A stretch of 63,123 nt of DNA from contig NHDG01000094.1 of NCBI GenBank assembly GCA_002167285.1, positions 1 through 63,123 on the forward strand, in the 5' to 3' direction. The DNA comes from Planctomycetia bacterium TMED53. GTDB taxonomy: Bacteria; Planctomycetota; UBA8108; UBA1146. A program made the position numbers and the translations under genes. The notes below the pieces were generated by a model. The model was not told the origin of the DNA, ran no database searches, and saw only the letters and a program-made list of their open reading frames with translations. Below, in pieces: positions 18,935-27,907 of the stretch; position 1 is the first letter of the stretch, and every line of letters begins with the position of its first letter.

Positions 18935-19630
18935 TCAGCTTTGGTACCAACCTCCAGCCACAATAAAGTCGAGAACAGCAGAGGGAATTCCCAGTCCTTC
19001 GGCGGACAACTTGTCGAAATCCTTGGAATTACGCAAGGACTCGCGAATTTGACTGGAAGAGATTTGTGCCGATACCGGAGGTAGTTGCCACTGACAAAAT
19101 AGCTGCCAGCGTGAGTCGTCGATGTAGGGGAAGTCTTCCCTGTGGAGGTAGCTCGATTCTGCGGGTGCTGGGGCGCCTCTTGAGTTCGGTTTGACTCCAG
19201 GTCTGGGAGCGACGAGGGGAATCGCAATATTCCACAATTCCTCTGCAGACTTCCACTTTGCGAGATTGCGGGCATTGTCGGCTCCGACGATCCACAGCAG
19301 AGTCTCCCCTTGTGATTGAGTCGCGATGGATTTCACGGTGTCGGCGGTATAGGAAGGCCCCTCCCGGTGATACTCAATATCGTCGATCACGAAACCATCG
19401 GTTCCTGAGCAGGCGATATGGACCATTTCCAAGCGGGCCTGGGCAGGGGCGATCGGCGCAGATTTGTGGTGGGGAATTCGTGCGCATGGAATCCAGTGGA
19501 CCGCTGAAATTTGCGGGTGGTGCAGTGCGGAGAGAGCGATGTCGACATGACCCTGATGGACAGGATCGAAGACTCCTCCGAGGAGGGCGATGGCACCCGT
19601 ATTGTTGGAATCGCCACCGTGATGAATCAC
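18935..19630 (-). CDS. nadD: Nicotinate-nucleotide adenylyltransferase
   Basis: Adenylates nicotinate mononucleotide in NAD synthesis. The 231-residue protein has the nucleotidyltransferase signature GGVFDPVHQGH, the PPHK-equivalent IPHHKSAP, the WIVGADNA segment and the ISSSQIRESL motif near the C-terminus. The start is GTG 19630 with AAAGGA about 10 nt upstream. In many bacteria rsfS follows nadD; here it does not. The frame stays open for about 45 codons past the TGA stop, but the enzyme is already full length (see rejected items). Confidence 0.9.
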   Translation of the reverse strand: MIHHGGDSNNTGAIALLGGVFDPVHQGHVDIALSALHHPQISAVHWIPCARIPHHKSAPIAPAQARLEMVHIACSGTDGFVIDDIEYHREGPSYTADTVKSIATQSQGETLLWIVGADNARNLAKWKSAEELWNIAIPLVAPRPGVKPNSRGAPAPAESSYLHREDFPYIDDSRWQLFCQWQLPPVSAQISSSQIRESLRNSKDFDKLSAEGLGIPSAVLDFIVAGGWYQS

Positions 19631-19961
19631 CAGCCAGGGTCCTTTCAGCAGCAGGTCATATTCCAGGGACTTCCCGTTTCAGGGGGCTTCCCAATTTCTA
19701 CTTCAGCCAGAGGCTCCAGCATCGGCCCTGGCTTGGGGGCCATCCACAGTTATGGGCTAATTTTGTGCTGAATTGGCCTCTTCTCGGTCACAGAAGCACG
19801 CCATCGCTTGTCAGTTTATGGCCTCACCTCTAGAATCCGGATTCGGTCTGAGGAACATGGGTCATTTGTTCCCCTGGATCGTTGGAGCGACCCTGAAGCA
19901 GTCATAAAAAACAATCTCGGGGCGGTCCGGGCAAATCCCAACTGGTCTCAAAGGAGTGAAA
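19631..19961. other. Divergent intergenic region nadD / ald
   Basis: This 331-nt region should contain promoters for nadD (minus) and ald (plus). It has short GC-rich palindromic scraps around GGCCCTGGCTTGGGGGCC (19729-19742) but no open frame with a credible ribosome-binding site and no recognised riboswitch. An AAGGAG site at 19951-19956 serves ald. Confidence 0.45.
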
Positions 19962-21104
19962 ATGAGTTCCCGCACCATCGGTGTTCCCAAAGAAATCAAA
20001 CAGCAGGAGCAACGGGTTTCAGTGGTCCCTTCGGGAGCGTTTCTGCTGGTCAAGGCAGGTCATAAAGTTCTCGTCGAAAAGGGAGCAGGCCTTGGCAGTG
20101 GAATCCAGGATCAAGAATACCTCGATGCAGGGTGTGAAATTGTCGAGGCGGCTGCAGATGTATGGAGTCGAGCAGAGATCATCGTCAAGGTCAAAGAACC
20201 TTTGGCCGCAGAGTATGGTTATCTGCGCCCGGACTTGATCGTGTTCACTTACTTCCATTTTGCTGCTTCAAGAGAACTGACAGATGCATGTCTCGATTCT
20301 GGAGTCGCCGCGATCGCCTACGAGACGATCGAGGATTCACGGGGTGCATTGCCTTTGTTGACTCCGATGAGTGAAGTTGCCGGAAGAATGTCGGTACTCG
20401 CTGGAGCAACAGTCCTGCAGAGACAAAATGGTGGCCGTGGAGTGTTGCTCCCGGGTGTCCCTGGAGTGGAACCGGGTAGAGTCGTCGTTCTTGGCGGTGG
20501 AGTTGTTGGTGCGAATGCTGCTCGTATGGCTGCTGGCCTCGGTGCCAGGGTCAAGATTTTTGATATCGATCTCGATCGCCTGCGCTACCTCGATGACACC
20601 ATGCCAGCGAACGTTAATACCTGCTTCTCTACGCCATTCTCAGTGCATGAGGCTGTTCAACAGGCGGACCTCATCATCGGAGCGGTTCTCGTCGCAGGTG
20701 ACCGTGCTCCAGTGTTGGTTCCTAGGAAGTGGTTGGCAGAAATGCCAGAAGGATCCGTGATCGTCGACGTGGCGGTTGATCAGGGTGGTTGCGTGGAAAC
20801 CTGTCGAGCGACGACCCATGCAGATCCCACCTACGTCATCGATGGGGTGGTCCACTATTGTGTCGCCAATATGCCGGGTGCTGTATCCCGGACTTCAACC
20901 TTCGCTTTGACCAATGCGACTCAGCCTTACCTGGTCGATCTTGCAAATGACGGGCTAGAGGCATTTGTCAAACGGGATCCGTTGAGAGCACAAGGCTTAA
21001 ATGTCTACGCCGGAAAAGTATTTCACAGGGGAGTGAGCAAGGCCTTTGAGCTACCTCTGCACCCCATCGATGATCTTCCAGCTATCGGCGGGCCAGTCCG
21101 GTGA
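19962..21104 (+). CDS. ald: Alanine dehydrogenase
   Basis: NAD-dependent reversible deamination of L-alanine to pyruvate and ammonium. The 380-residue protein has the N-terminal substrate domain with IGVPKEIK, catalytic lysine in VKVKEP (76-78) and FTYFHFAA with the catalytic histidine, then the NAD-binding GGGVVGANAA and C-terminal NMPGAVSRTST. These are diagnostic for Ald rather than the transhydrogenase alpha subunit. ATG 19962 has AAGGAG at the right spacing. Its stop overlaps the GTG start of the prenyl synthase gene (GTGA), which suggests coupled translation. Confidence 0.95.
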   Translation: MSSRTIGVPKEIKQQEQRVSVVPSGAFLLVKAGHKVLVEKGAGLGSGIQDQEYLDAGCEIVEAAADVWSRAEIIVKVKEPLAAEYGYLRPDLIVFTYFHFAASRELTDACLDSGVAAIAYETIEDSRGALPLLTPMSEVAGRMSVLAGATVLQRQNGGRGVLLPGVPGVEPGRVVVLGGGVVGANAARMAAGLGARVKIFDIDLDRLRYLDDTMPANVNTCFSTPFSVHEAVQQADLIIGAVLVAGDRAPVLVPRKWLAEMPEGSVIVDVAVDQGGCVETCRATTHADPTYVIDGVVHYCVANMPGAVSRTSTFALTNATQPYLVDLANDGLEAFVKRDPLRAQGLNVYAGKVFHRGVSKAFELPLHPIDDLPAIGGPVR

Positions 21105-22129
21105 TCTCTGAGGGCCTTGCAGCAGAGGAGAGTCCGATTGATCGCTCGCAGGTGTTGTCGCACCTGTACGAGCCGATCTCTGCTGACATGGACCAACTGC
21201 GTGAATTCCTCTCTGAGGAGTTCAAATCGAGTGAGCCTTACGTTCATGAACTGTTGGAACACCTCTCCCAGTTTAGAGGAAAACAGATCAGGCCTGCATG
21301 TGTCTTCCTTGCTGGGCGCTGCTTCGGCGACATTTCTCAGGATCATGTCCGCTGTGCTGCGGTTGTTGAGTTAATCCACACAGCGACTTTGGTTCACGAT
21401 GATCTTCTCGATCAATCGGATGTTCGCCGCCGGGTGGAGACGATTCACACTCGATTTGGTGACAGGGCCTCCATCCTTCTCGGGGATATCATCTATGCCC
21501 GAGGATTCGTTATCTCCACCGAGGTGAATGGCGCTGCACGGCTTCTTGCCGAATGTACACGGGAGATCTGCATCGGTGAAATTATGCAGGTTGGTAATGC
21601 CGGTAACCTTGAGCTGACCCTCAATGAGTATGAAGAAATCATCCATCGCAAGACTGCGATCCTTTACGGCCTTTCATGTCGCCTCGGTGCGATGCTCTCC
21701 GGGGCGTCAGAGGAAGAGGTCTCTGCCATGGAGGTTTATGGTTTGCGCATGGGTGAGGCATTTCAAATTATCGATGACTTCCTCGACCTCACCGGTGATG
21801 CCTCGGTGGTTGGTAAATCATTGGGAACAGATCTCGCCAATGGAAAGTTGACACTGCCGATCCTCCTGTTGAGAGAGGAATTGGACTCTGAAGGCCGTGA
21901 TCGTTTACTGGATCTGTTGCGGATCTGTCACACCTCCGCAGAATCGGAGAGTGAGCGCATCGAGGTCGCGAGTCTCTTGCAGCAATACGGGATTATGGAA
22001 AAGGTCAGGGAGAAAGCCCGGTCTGTGATCGGTGAAGCTCTCGATTCATTGCGGGCTGCAGCTGTTCCCGGTCCAGCACGCAAACGGCTGGAAGACTTGG
22101 CGGAATACATCCTTCAGAGAGAACTGTAG
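21101..22129 (+). CDS. Long-chain trans-polyprenyl diphosphate synthase
   Basis: Chain-elongating prenyltransferase that makes the side chain of quinones, or possibly geranylgeranyl diphosphate. The 342-residue protein has the first aspartate-rich motif DDLLD (100-104), the GKQIRP substrate motif and the second DDFLD motif. Small residues before the first motif (HTATLVHDD) fit the long-chain IspB/HepT group, but chain length cannot be fixed from sequence. It starts with GTG overlapping the ald stop. moaC follows after 7 nt. Confidence 0.88.
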   Translation: MISEGLAAEESPIDRSQVLSHLYEPISADMDQLREFLSEEFKSSEPYVHELLEHLSQFRGKQIRPACVFLAGRCFGDISQDHVRCAAVVELIHTATLVHDDLLDQSDVRRRVETIHTRFGDRASILLGDIIYARGFVISTEVNGAARLLAECTREICIGEIMQVGNAGNLELTLNEYEEIIHRKTAILYGLSCRLGAMLSGASEEEVSAMEVYGLRMGEAFQIIDDFLDLTGDASVVGKSLGTDLANGKLTLPILLLREELDSEGRDRLLDLLRICHTSAESESERIEVASLLQQYGIMEKVREKARSVIGEALDSLRAAAVPGPARKRLEDLAEYILQREL

Positions 22130-22136
22130 GTGGCCC

Positions 22137-22625
22137 ATGAACGATGGTGAAAAACTGTCCCATGTGAATGAGGATGGGGAAGCCAGCATGGTTGATGTCG
22201 GAGATAAATCGATCAGTGATCGCAAAGCGATCGCCGAAGGATCGATTCGCATGAGGCCTGCAACTTTGGAAAAGATCACCTCTGGCGGAGTTGAAAAGGG
22301 AGACGTTCTGACTGTCGCAAGAATTGCTGCAATTCAGGGCGCGAAAGAGACTTCTCGTTGGATTCCTATGTGCCACCCCTTACCCCTCGATCATGTTGAT
22401 GTGGACATCGACCACGGTCATGAGGGAGAGGAGGCATGGATCAGGCTCAGGGTCGAAACTCGTGTGCAGGCGAGAACCGGAGTTGAAATGGAAGCACTGG
22501 TGGCGGTCAGTAATGGATTGCTAACCATCTACGACATGTGCAAAGCGGTCGACAGAGGTATGGAGATCGGTGAGATCCGACTGATTGAAAAATCAGGCGG
22601 GCGGTCCGGGCATTGGACCCGCTGA
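22137..22625 (+). CDS. moaC: Cyclic pyranopterin monophosphate synthase
   Basis: Second step of molybdenum cofactor synthesis, which forms cyclic pyranopterin monophosphate. The 162-residue protein is a normal-length MoaC with MVDVGDK, the ETSRWIPMCHPLPLDHV core, TGVEMEALVAVSNGLLTIYDMCKAVD and the C-terminal KSGGRSGHW. ATG 22137 matches the family start; the frame extends upstream into the prenyl synthase gene without conservation. mobA-like (55368) and moeA (61671) genes are elsewhere in the window, so pathway genes are scattered. Confidence 0.95.
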   Translation: MNDGEKLSHVNEDGEASMVDVGDKSISDRKAIAEGSIRMRPATLEKITSGGVEKGDVLTVARIAAIQGAKETSRWIPMCHPLPLDHVDVDIDHGHEGEEAWIRLRVETRVQARTGVEMEALVAVSNGLLTIYDMCKAVDRGMEIGEIRLIEKSGGRSGHWTR

Positions 22626-22662
22626 AGCCTGGTGCTGATCAGGAAATTGGAAAGAGGAAGAG

Positions 22663-23532
22663 ATGACGCGAGTGATCGATGGAAAAGCTCGAGCGAAGGA
22701 GTTGCGCAAAGAACTCAAGGGGCGGGTCAGCGACTTCACGGAGCAAGCGGGGCATCCACCAGGACTGGGAGTCCTTCTTGTGGGTGGTGATCCTGCTAGT
22801 GCTGTTTATGTTCGCAACAAGGAGAGGGCATGTGAAAAGGTTGGCATGCGCTCCTTCCACCATCAGCTTCCCGATGACGCAACGCAGGAGCAGGTCGAAG
22901 CGATTATCGATCAATTGAATGACGACCCGCAGGTTCACGGAATACTGCTGCAATTGCCTCTTCCTGACCATCTCGATGCTGAGCCGCTGCTATTGAGGAT
23001 TCTGCCCGAAAAGGATGCGGATGGTTTTCATCCCGTCAATGTGGGGCACCTCGCTGTAGGGCAGCCCACCTTTGTTCCGTGCACGCCTTTGGGGTGTATC
23101 GATCTTCTGCGTCATGCGGGGGTTGAGATGAAGGGGGCCGATGCGGTCGTAGTTGGAAGATCGAATATCGTCGGTAAACCGGTTGCTCAGTTACTCCTTG
23201 CTGAAGGTGCAACGGTGACCGTCTGCCATTCTAAAACCCGAGACCTTGCCGCCCATGTTGGCAGGGCAGATATCGTTGTCGCTGCAGTAGGGGTTCCAGA
23301 AATGATTCAGGGAGAGTGGATCAAGGAAGGAGCTGCAGTCATCGATGTGGGGATCAATCGCCTCGACGATGGCCGTCTCGTCGGCGATGTGGATTACGAA
23401 TCCGCAGCAGAAAGAGCGGCTTGTATCACTCCGGTTCCGGGCGGTGTCGGCCCCATGACCGTGGCGAAGTTGTTGGAAAACACGCTTGAAGGAGCGATTC
23501 GTCACGAGTCGCGGAGAAGCAACAAGGTATAG
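22663..23532 (+). CDS. folD: Methylenetetrahydrofolate dehydrogenase/cyclohydrolase
   Basis: Bifunctional interconversion of methylene-, methenyl- and formyl-tetrahydrofolate. The 289-residue protein has the active-site [13 protein letters not shown] with its catalytic lysine, the [10 protein letters not shown] motif, [16 protein letters not shown] for NADP binding and a C-terminal [16 protein letters not shown]. An AAGAGGAAGAG purine tract precedes ATG 22663. It lies in a plus-strand series between moaC and mutL. Confidence 0.97.
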   Translation: MTRVIDGKARAKELRKELKGRVSDFTEQAGHPPGLGVLLVGGDPASAVYVRNKERACEKVGMRSFHHQLPDDATQEQVEAIIDQLNDDPQVHGILLQLPLPDHLDAEPLLLRILPEKDADGFHPVNVGHLAVGQPTFVPCTPLGCIDLLRHAGVEMKGADAVVVGRSNIVGKPVAQLLLAEGATVTVCHSKTRDLAAHVGRADIVVAAVGVPEMIQGEWIKEGAAVIDVGINRLDDGRLVGDVDYESAAERAACITPVPGGVGPMTVAKLLENTLEGAIRHESRRSNKV

Positions 23533-23578
23533 TTTTTTCTTCAGTTCGCATTCGTTGTGCGTTCAGTGAAGGGGCGAG

Positions 23579-25384
23579 ATGAGTCGTAAGATCCAACAAC
23601 TTCCACAGCTGCTCATCGATCAAATTGCAGCGGGTGAAGTCATCGAGCGACCCGCCTCAGTCGTAAAAGAACTGATTGAAAATTGTCTCGATGCGGGCTC
23701 CACAAGAATTGATGTCGACCTGGAAGAGGGCGGCAAGCGCTTAATTCAGGTGGTCGACGATGGGCAGGGGATTGAGGAAGATCAGTTGCCCCTGGCATTA
23801 GCGAGCCATGCGACTTCAAAACTTCGGGAAGCCGAAGAGCTCGATCGAATCCTCACGCTAGGATTCAGGGGAGAAGCTCTCTCGAGTATGTGTGCAGTAG
23901 CAACGGTTGAGATCGCTTCGAGAACAGCGGCTTCGGATGTGGCCCATAGAATCGTCGGCCGTCACGGTCAAGTGGAGCTCTCTTCCCCAGTGGCACTCCG
24001 GCACGGAACCAGAATCCGTGTCGAGGACCTCTTCTCTTCGGTTCCGGCGCGACGCAAGTTTCTCAAATCCAACTCTGCGGAGGTCGCCCGCTGTTCTGCA
24101 GTCATCAAGGCGGCAGCAATGGCTCACCCGACAGTGGGTTTTAGTCTGACTCATGATGGCCGAACGATTTTGAAGTATCCGGCAGATCAATCACTTCCCC
24201 AGAGAATCGCAGAGGTCTTGGGGGAAGATTTGCAGGACAGGATGCTGCCGATCGTTGAGTCGGAAGGGGTCTCCGGCTGGATCGCCAGACCCGATGTTCA
24301 ACGTAGGAATTCAGATGGAATCTGGACTTTTTTAAATGGACGAACCCTCAAGGATTCCGTGTTGCAGCACGGAGTGAGGGAAGGCTTCAAGGGCTACCAG
24401 ATTCCCGGGTTTTTCCCGGTGGCGGTGGTCGGTGTGGAAGTGGATCCAGGGGAGGTTGATGTCAATGTTCATCCATCGAAGCTGGAAGTTCGCTTCAGAA
24501 ATCGTGAATCGATTCACCGCCGAATACGTCGGGCGATTCGTGCAACGCTTGAGCAAGAAGGTTCGGTTCCGAAGTTACAGATGGACGCCGCTGTTTCGAC
24601 GGTCAGTGAAACGGTCGCCGTTGCCGACGCCTCGATACAGCCGACAAAGATGGACCACGGCGAGATTCTCTCCGAGTCCGGTTCAAAGTGGCGGGGTGCT
24701 GGGCAAGATTCGGACCATGGGTTACATGAAGCCGTCGCAACAATCTCGACGAGTCCGACAGCCCGGGTGGAGCCGGCAACCGTCGAAGCGGGTGAACCCG
24801 GACTGGTCGGAGAGTCGGTAAGGGTTTTTCAGGTCAATGATGCGTTTCTGATTCTTGAAGAAGAAGAGGGATTGCGAGTCATCGATCAGCACGCCCTGCA
24901 CGAAAAGGTTTTGTACGAAGAAATTCTGGAGAATCGTGAACAAGGCGGAGCTTCCCAAGGGCTTCTGGTTCCTGAAACCGTGCCCCTCGATCCGAGAGCC
25001 TGGGCGATCTTTGTCGAGACACGGGAGTCCCTCTCTGAATTGGGCTTGGAAGCGGAAGAGTTTGGGGAGGGCGTAGCCCTGATCAGGGCGATCCCCCACG
25101 GATTTGAGGGGCGCGCACCCGCAAATCTACTTCGAGACATCTTGTCCCTCATGGAGCCTGTGGTTTCAGCAGGGGCCCCATTGCCCGATCTCAAGGAGCG
25201 CTTATTGCAAACGATGGCTTGCAAGGCCGCCGTCAAAGCGGGTCAGCCCCTGAGTCAGGAAGCGATGGAGGACCTGGTTCGGGCGAGAGGCAGAGCTTTT
25301 CAGCCGGAAAACTGCCCACATGGACGTCCCTCTGAATTGTTTATTTCTTGGCTGGAATTACAGCGGCGATTCGATCGTAAATAG
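23579..25384 (+). CDS. mutL: DNA mismatch repair protein MutL with endonuclease motif
   Basis: Links mismatch recognition by MutS to strand removal. The 601-residue protein has the GHKL ATPase domain (ELIENCLDAG, VVDDGQGIEE, ATSKL, GFRGEALSSM) in residues 1-330, a variable linker, and the dimerisation domain from about residue 405. The C-terminal part contains DQHALHEKVLYE, which fits the DQHA-X2-E-X4-E metal site of endonuclease-active MutL, and CPHGRPSEL. Nicking activity is therefore expected, as in bacteria that lack MutH. mutS is not in the window. Confidence 0.97.
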   Translation: MSRKIQQLPQLLIDQIAAGEVIERPASVVKELIENCLDAGSTRIDVDLEEGGKRLIQVVDDGQGIEEDQLPLALASHATSKLREAEELDRILTLGFRGEALSSMCAVATVEIASRTAASDVAHRIVGRHGQVELSSPVALRHGTRIRVEDLFSSVPARRKFLKSNSAEVARCSAVIKAAAMAHPTVGFSLTHDGRTILKYPADQSLPQRIAEVLGEDLQDRMLPIVESEGVSGWIARPDVQRRNSDGIWTFLNGRTLKDSVLQHGVREGFKGYQIPGFFPVAVVGVEVDPGEVDVNVHPSKLEVRFRNRESIHRRIRRAIRATLEQEGSVPKLQMDAAVSTVSETVAVADASIQPTKMDHGEILSESGSKWRGAGQDSDHGLHEAVATISTSPTARVEPATVEAGEPGLVGESVRVFQVNDAFLILEEEEGLRVIDQHALHEKVLYEEILENREQGGASQGLLVPETVPLDPRAWAIFVETRESLSELGLEAEEFGEGVALIRAIPHGFEGRAPANLLRDILSLMEPVVSAGAPLPDLKERLLQTMACKAAVKAGQPLSQEAMEDLVRARGRAFQPENCPHGRPSELFISWLELQRRFDRK

Positions 25385-25484
25385 CCCAGTTGTCTTCCTG
25401 CTTCAGGACGGACATGGTAATTTTTAATAGATCATGATGAATGCGGCCCAATCTTGGGCTAACGAAGTTGACGAAAGGTGCCCG

Positions 25485-26612
25485 ATGGATCACTCCACTG
25501 ACGAACCTGCGCTGCTGATCGCTCTAGAGGCGGGTCTTGCAGCCACATTCCGTAGAAGGGTCAGGGATCGCCTGGCTTCCTTTGGAGTGCAGGTTTCTCT
25601 GGTGGAGGGCCAAGGTCGTAACTATTTGGAAGTGCATGGCGACGTCGAGCCTCTACGGACCTTGGCGCTCGATTCCTGGAAAGGGATCGACAAGGCACTT
25701 TTTCTTGGAGCAGCCCATCTTCACGTCACCAGGACCAAGACCGGTAAAGATGATCCTGCCGGGAAAGTTGCTGAGACCTCCTCTGCAGTGCAGGTGGGTG
25801 ATCTTGCCATTGGAGGCGGAAGCTTTTCGGTGATCGCTGGCCCCTGTGCCGTCGAGGAGGAAGAGCGCACTCTTCGGTTGGCGGCGGCTGTTTCTGCTTC
25901 AGGTTGTCACCTTTTCCGCGGTGGGGCATTTAAGCCGCGAACTTCGCCATATGCTTTTCAGGGCCTCGGTGACAAAGCGTTACAGATCTTGGCTCGAGCC
26001 CGGGAGGAATCGGGGCTCGGCATCGTCACAGAAATTCTGGATCCCAGAGATGTCGAAAAGGTGTCGTCTGTCGCTGACCTGTTGCAGGTTGGCAGTCGGA
26101 ATATGCACAATTACTCTTTGCTTAAAGAGTTGGGGCAAACACGGATTCCAATTCTGTTGAAGCGAGGATTCTCTTCGACTAGTGAAGAGTTCTTGCTGGC
26201 TGCTGAATATATCCTTTCCGGTGGTAACCCGAATGTCATCCTGTGTGAACGGGGGATACGTTGCGCAGCCGCGACTCGACAGGTGGTCCTCGACTTGGGA
26301 ATCGTTCCAGAGTTGAAAAAGAAAACCCACCTCCCAGTGGTCGTGGACCCTTCACATGGTTCTGCTGAGGCCTATAGGGTTCCGGCATTGGCTCGTGCAG
26401 CGGTGGCAGCAGGAGCGGATGGAGTCTTGGTCGAAGTCCACGATCACCCGGAAGAAGCGCTCTCAGATGGCCGTCAGGCACTGTCTCCCGAGGAGCTCAA
26501 AGAGTTAGTTCCGGTTTTGAATTCTCTCCATGGGTTGTTGAACAATGCCGAAACCCGGCAGCTAAACCCACTACCAGGCGGAACGGTCGCGAGCACCATG
26601 GAGGAGAATTGA
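25485..26612 (+). CDS. aroF: 3-deoxy-7-phosphoheptulonate (DAHP) synthase, type I-beta
   Basis: Condenses phosphoenolpyruvate and erythrose 4-phosphate, the first step of the shikimate pathway. The 375-residue protein has an N-terminal ferredoxin-like domain (about 1-75), typical of regulated I-beta enzymes, and the barrel with VIAGPCAVE, FRGGAFKPRTSPYAFQG, GSRNMHNYSLL, LLKRGFSS and VVDPSHGS. The start is uncertain: ATG 25485 follows GAAAGGTG, but an in-frame ATG at 25434 would add 17 residues. The chorismate synthase gene aroC is at 34257. The TGA overlaps a TTG start of the next gene. Confidence 0.9.
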   Translation: MDHSTDEPALLIALEAGLAATFRRRVRDRLASFGVQVSLVEGQGRNYLEVHGDVEPLRTLALDSWKGIDKALFLGAAHLHVTRTKTGKDDPAGKVAETSSAVQVGDLAIGGGSFSVIAGPCAVEEEERTLRLAAAVSASGCHLFRGGAFKPRTSPYAFQGLGDKALQILARAREESGLGIVTEILDPRDVEKVSSVADLLQVGSRNMHNYSLLKELGQTRIPILLKRGFSSTSEEFLLAAEYILSGGNPNVILCERGIRCAAATRQVVLDLGIVPELKKKTHLPVVVDPSHGSAEAYRVPALARAAVAAGADGVLVEVHDHPEEALSDGRQALSPEELKELVPVLNSLHGLLNNAETRQLNPLPGGTVASTMEEN

Positions 26613-27907
26613 CACCCTCTCAATCGACACACATCCCTGGATTTGTGACCCGTGAAGTGGGAGAGGGTGGATTCCTCCATGTACGACCGGAAGAGCGGCG
26701 CAAAACCAGTCACCTGAAACTAACATGGATCGCCGATCTGGGACCCCACAATGCCAGGCGTTGCCTTATTCCTGCATGCCTCATGCGCGGGACGCGCGCA
26801 TATCCGTCACAAAGGTTACTCAATCGTCGTACGGAACAGTTGTGGGGCCTCTCGGGGACAACATCCATCGATCGTTGGGGGCAGCGTCACTTGGTTTCCC
26901 TAGTCGCCGAATTTCCGGATGAGGGACATCTTCCGGGGGGTGAAACAGTCTTCGACGAAGCGATCGACTTCGTCGATCAGTTGATTCATGAGCCGCACTT
27001 AGTCGATGGCTACTTTTCCAAAGATTATGTCGATTCAGAGATTCTTCAGCATCGCAGATCGATCGAAGGAAGAATCGACAACAAGTCTGGCTGGGCTTAT
27101 CAGAGATGCCTGGAAGAGGCATGTTTTGACGAGCCATGGCGCTACCATCAATTGGGAACGATCGAAGATCTGGATGGTGTAGAGCCAGCTTCCTTGACAG
27201 CACTTTGGAAAGAGCTGAAATCTCATCAGCCGCTTCATGTGCATTTCAGCGGCAATATGCCTTCAGGCAGGGTCTTTGAGAGTTTGCAAAAACTGTTCAG
27301 AGATAACTGCGCAACAAAAGATTCCCTAGCCGGCGTTCAAGGAATACGGGCAGCTGCAGAACCACGACAAGTCACAGAATTTGCCAAGGTTCAACAGGCT
27401 AACTTGGTGATGTCCTATCGGACGATGATTTCCAATGATCATCCCCTCTATGAACCACTCATGGTAGCCAACGGAATTCTTGGTGGCTTTCCCCATTCTC
27501 GCCTCTTTACCCAGGTCAGGGAAAAGGAGAGCCTTTGCTATTCGATTCATTCACAGGTCGATAGCAACATCGGAATGATGTTTATCACCGCCGGTGTCGA
27601 TCATGATTCTGTGGGCAAAGCAACGGACGGCATCAGCGAGCAGATTGATTTTGTGCGCGGTGGAGAGTTCAGCGAAGAGGAGTATTTGATGACCCTCTCG
27701 GCTCTGGATTCGAGATTGCGCATGGTTCAAGACAGTCCTGCAGCCCTCGCGGATTATGATCTTCGAACCCGACTCTCTGGAAAGTCTCCTGGTTTGGAAG
27801 ATCTTCGAAAGAGGGTCGCTGCCGTGACTCGGGACGACGTGGTTGCAGCGCTTGAGCTGGTTCATCCGGATGTGACCTTCCTGCTCGCACCTGAGGAGGA
27901 TTCATGA
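26609..27907 (+). CDS. M16 peptidase-like protein without the zinc motif (YfmF-like)
   Basis: A 432-residue member of the M16/insulinase fold. The usual HXXEH zinc site is absent from its N-terminal domain, while the second domain (about 240-430) keeps ILGGFPHSRLFTQVREKESLCYSI, the Arg/Tyr substrate-binding element of M16. It is therefore probably the catalytically inactive partner of the gene that follows, as in Bacillus YmfF/YmfH. The start is TTG 26609, overlapping the aroF stop, with GGAGGAG just upstream. Its own stop overlaps the next start (ATGA). Confidence 0.82.
   Translation: MTPSQSTHIPGFVTREVGEGGFLHVRPEERRKTSHLKLTWIADLGPHNARRCLIPACLMRGTRAYPSQRLLNRRTEQLWGLSGTTSIDRWGQRHLVSLVAEFPDEGHLPGGETVFDEAIDFVDQLIHEPHLVDGYFSKDYVDSEILQHRRSIEGRIDNKSGWAYQRCLEEACFDEPWRYHQLGTIEDLDGVEPASLTALWKELKSHQPLHVHFSGNMPSGRVFESLQKLFRDNCATKDSLAGVQGIRAAAEPRQVTEFAKVQQANLVMSYRTMISNDHPLYEPLMVANGILGGFPHSRLFTQVREKESLCYSIHSQVDSNIGMMFITAGVDHDSVGKATDGISEQIDFVRGGEFSEEEYLMTLSALDSRLRMVQDSPAALADYDLRTRLSGKSPGLEDLRKRVAAVTRDDVVAALELVHPDVTFLLAPEEDS

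Noticed and set aside
18794-18937. nadD reading through its TGA as a third selenoprotein
   Set aside because: The frame is open for about 45 more codons, but NadD is already full length, the extension has no redox context, and it is overlapped by a 17-bp repeat.
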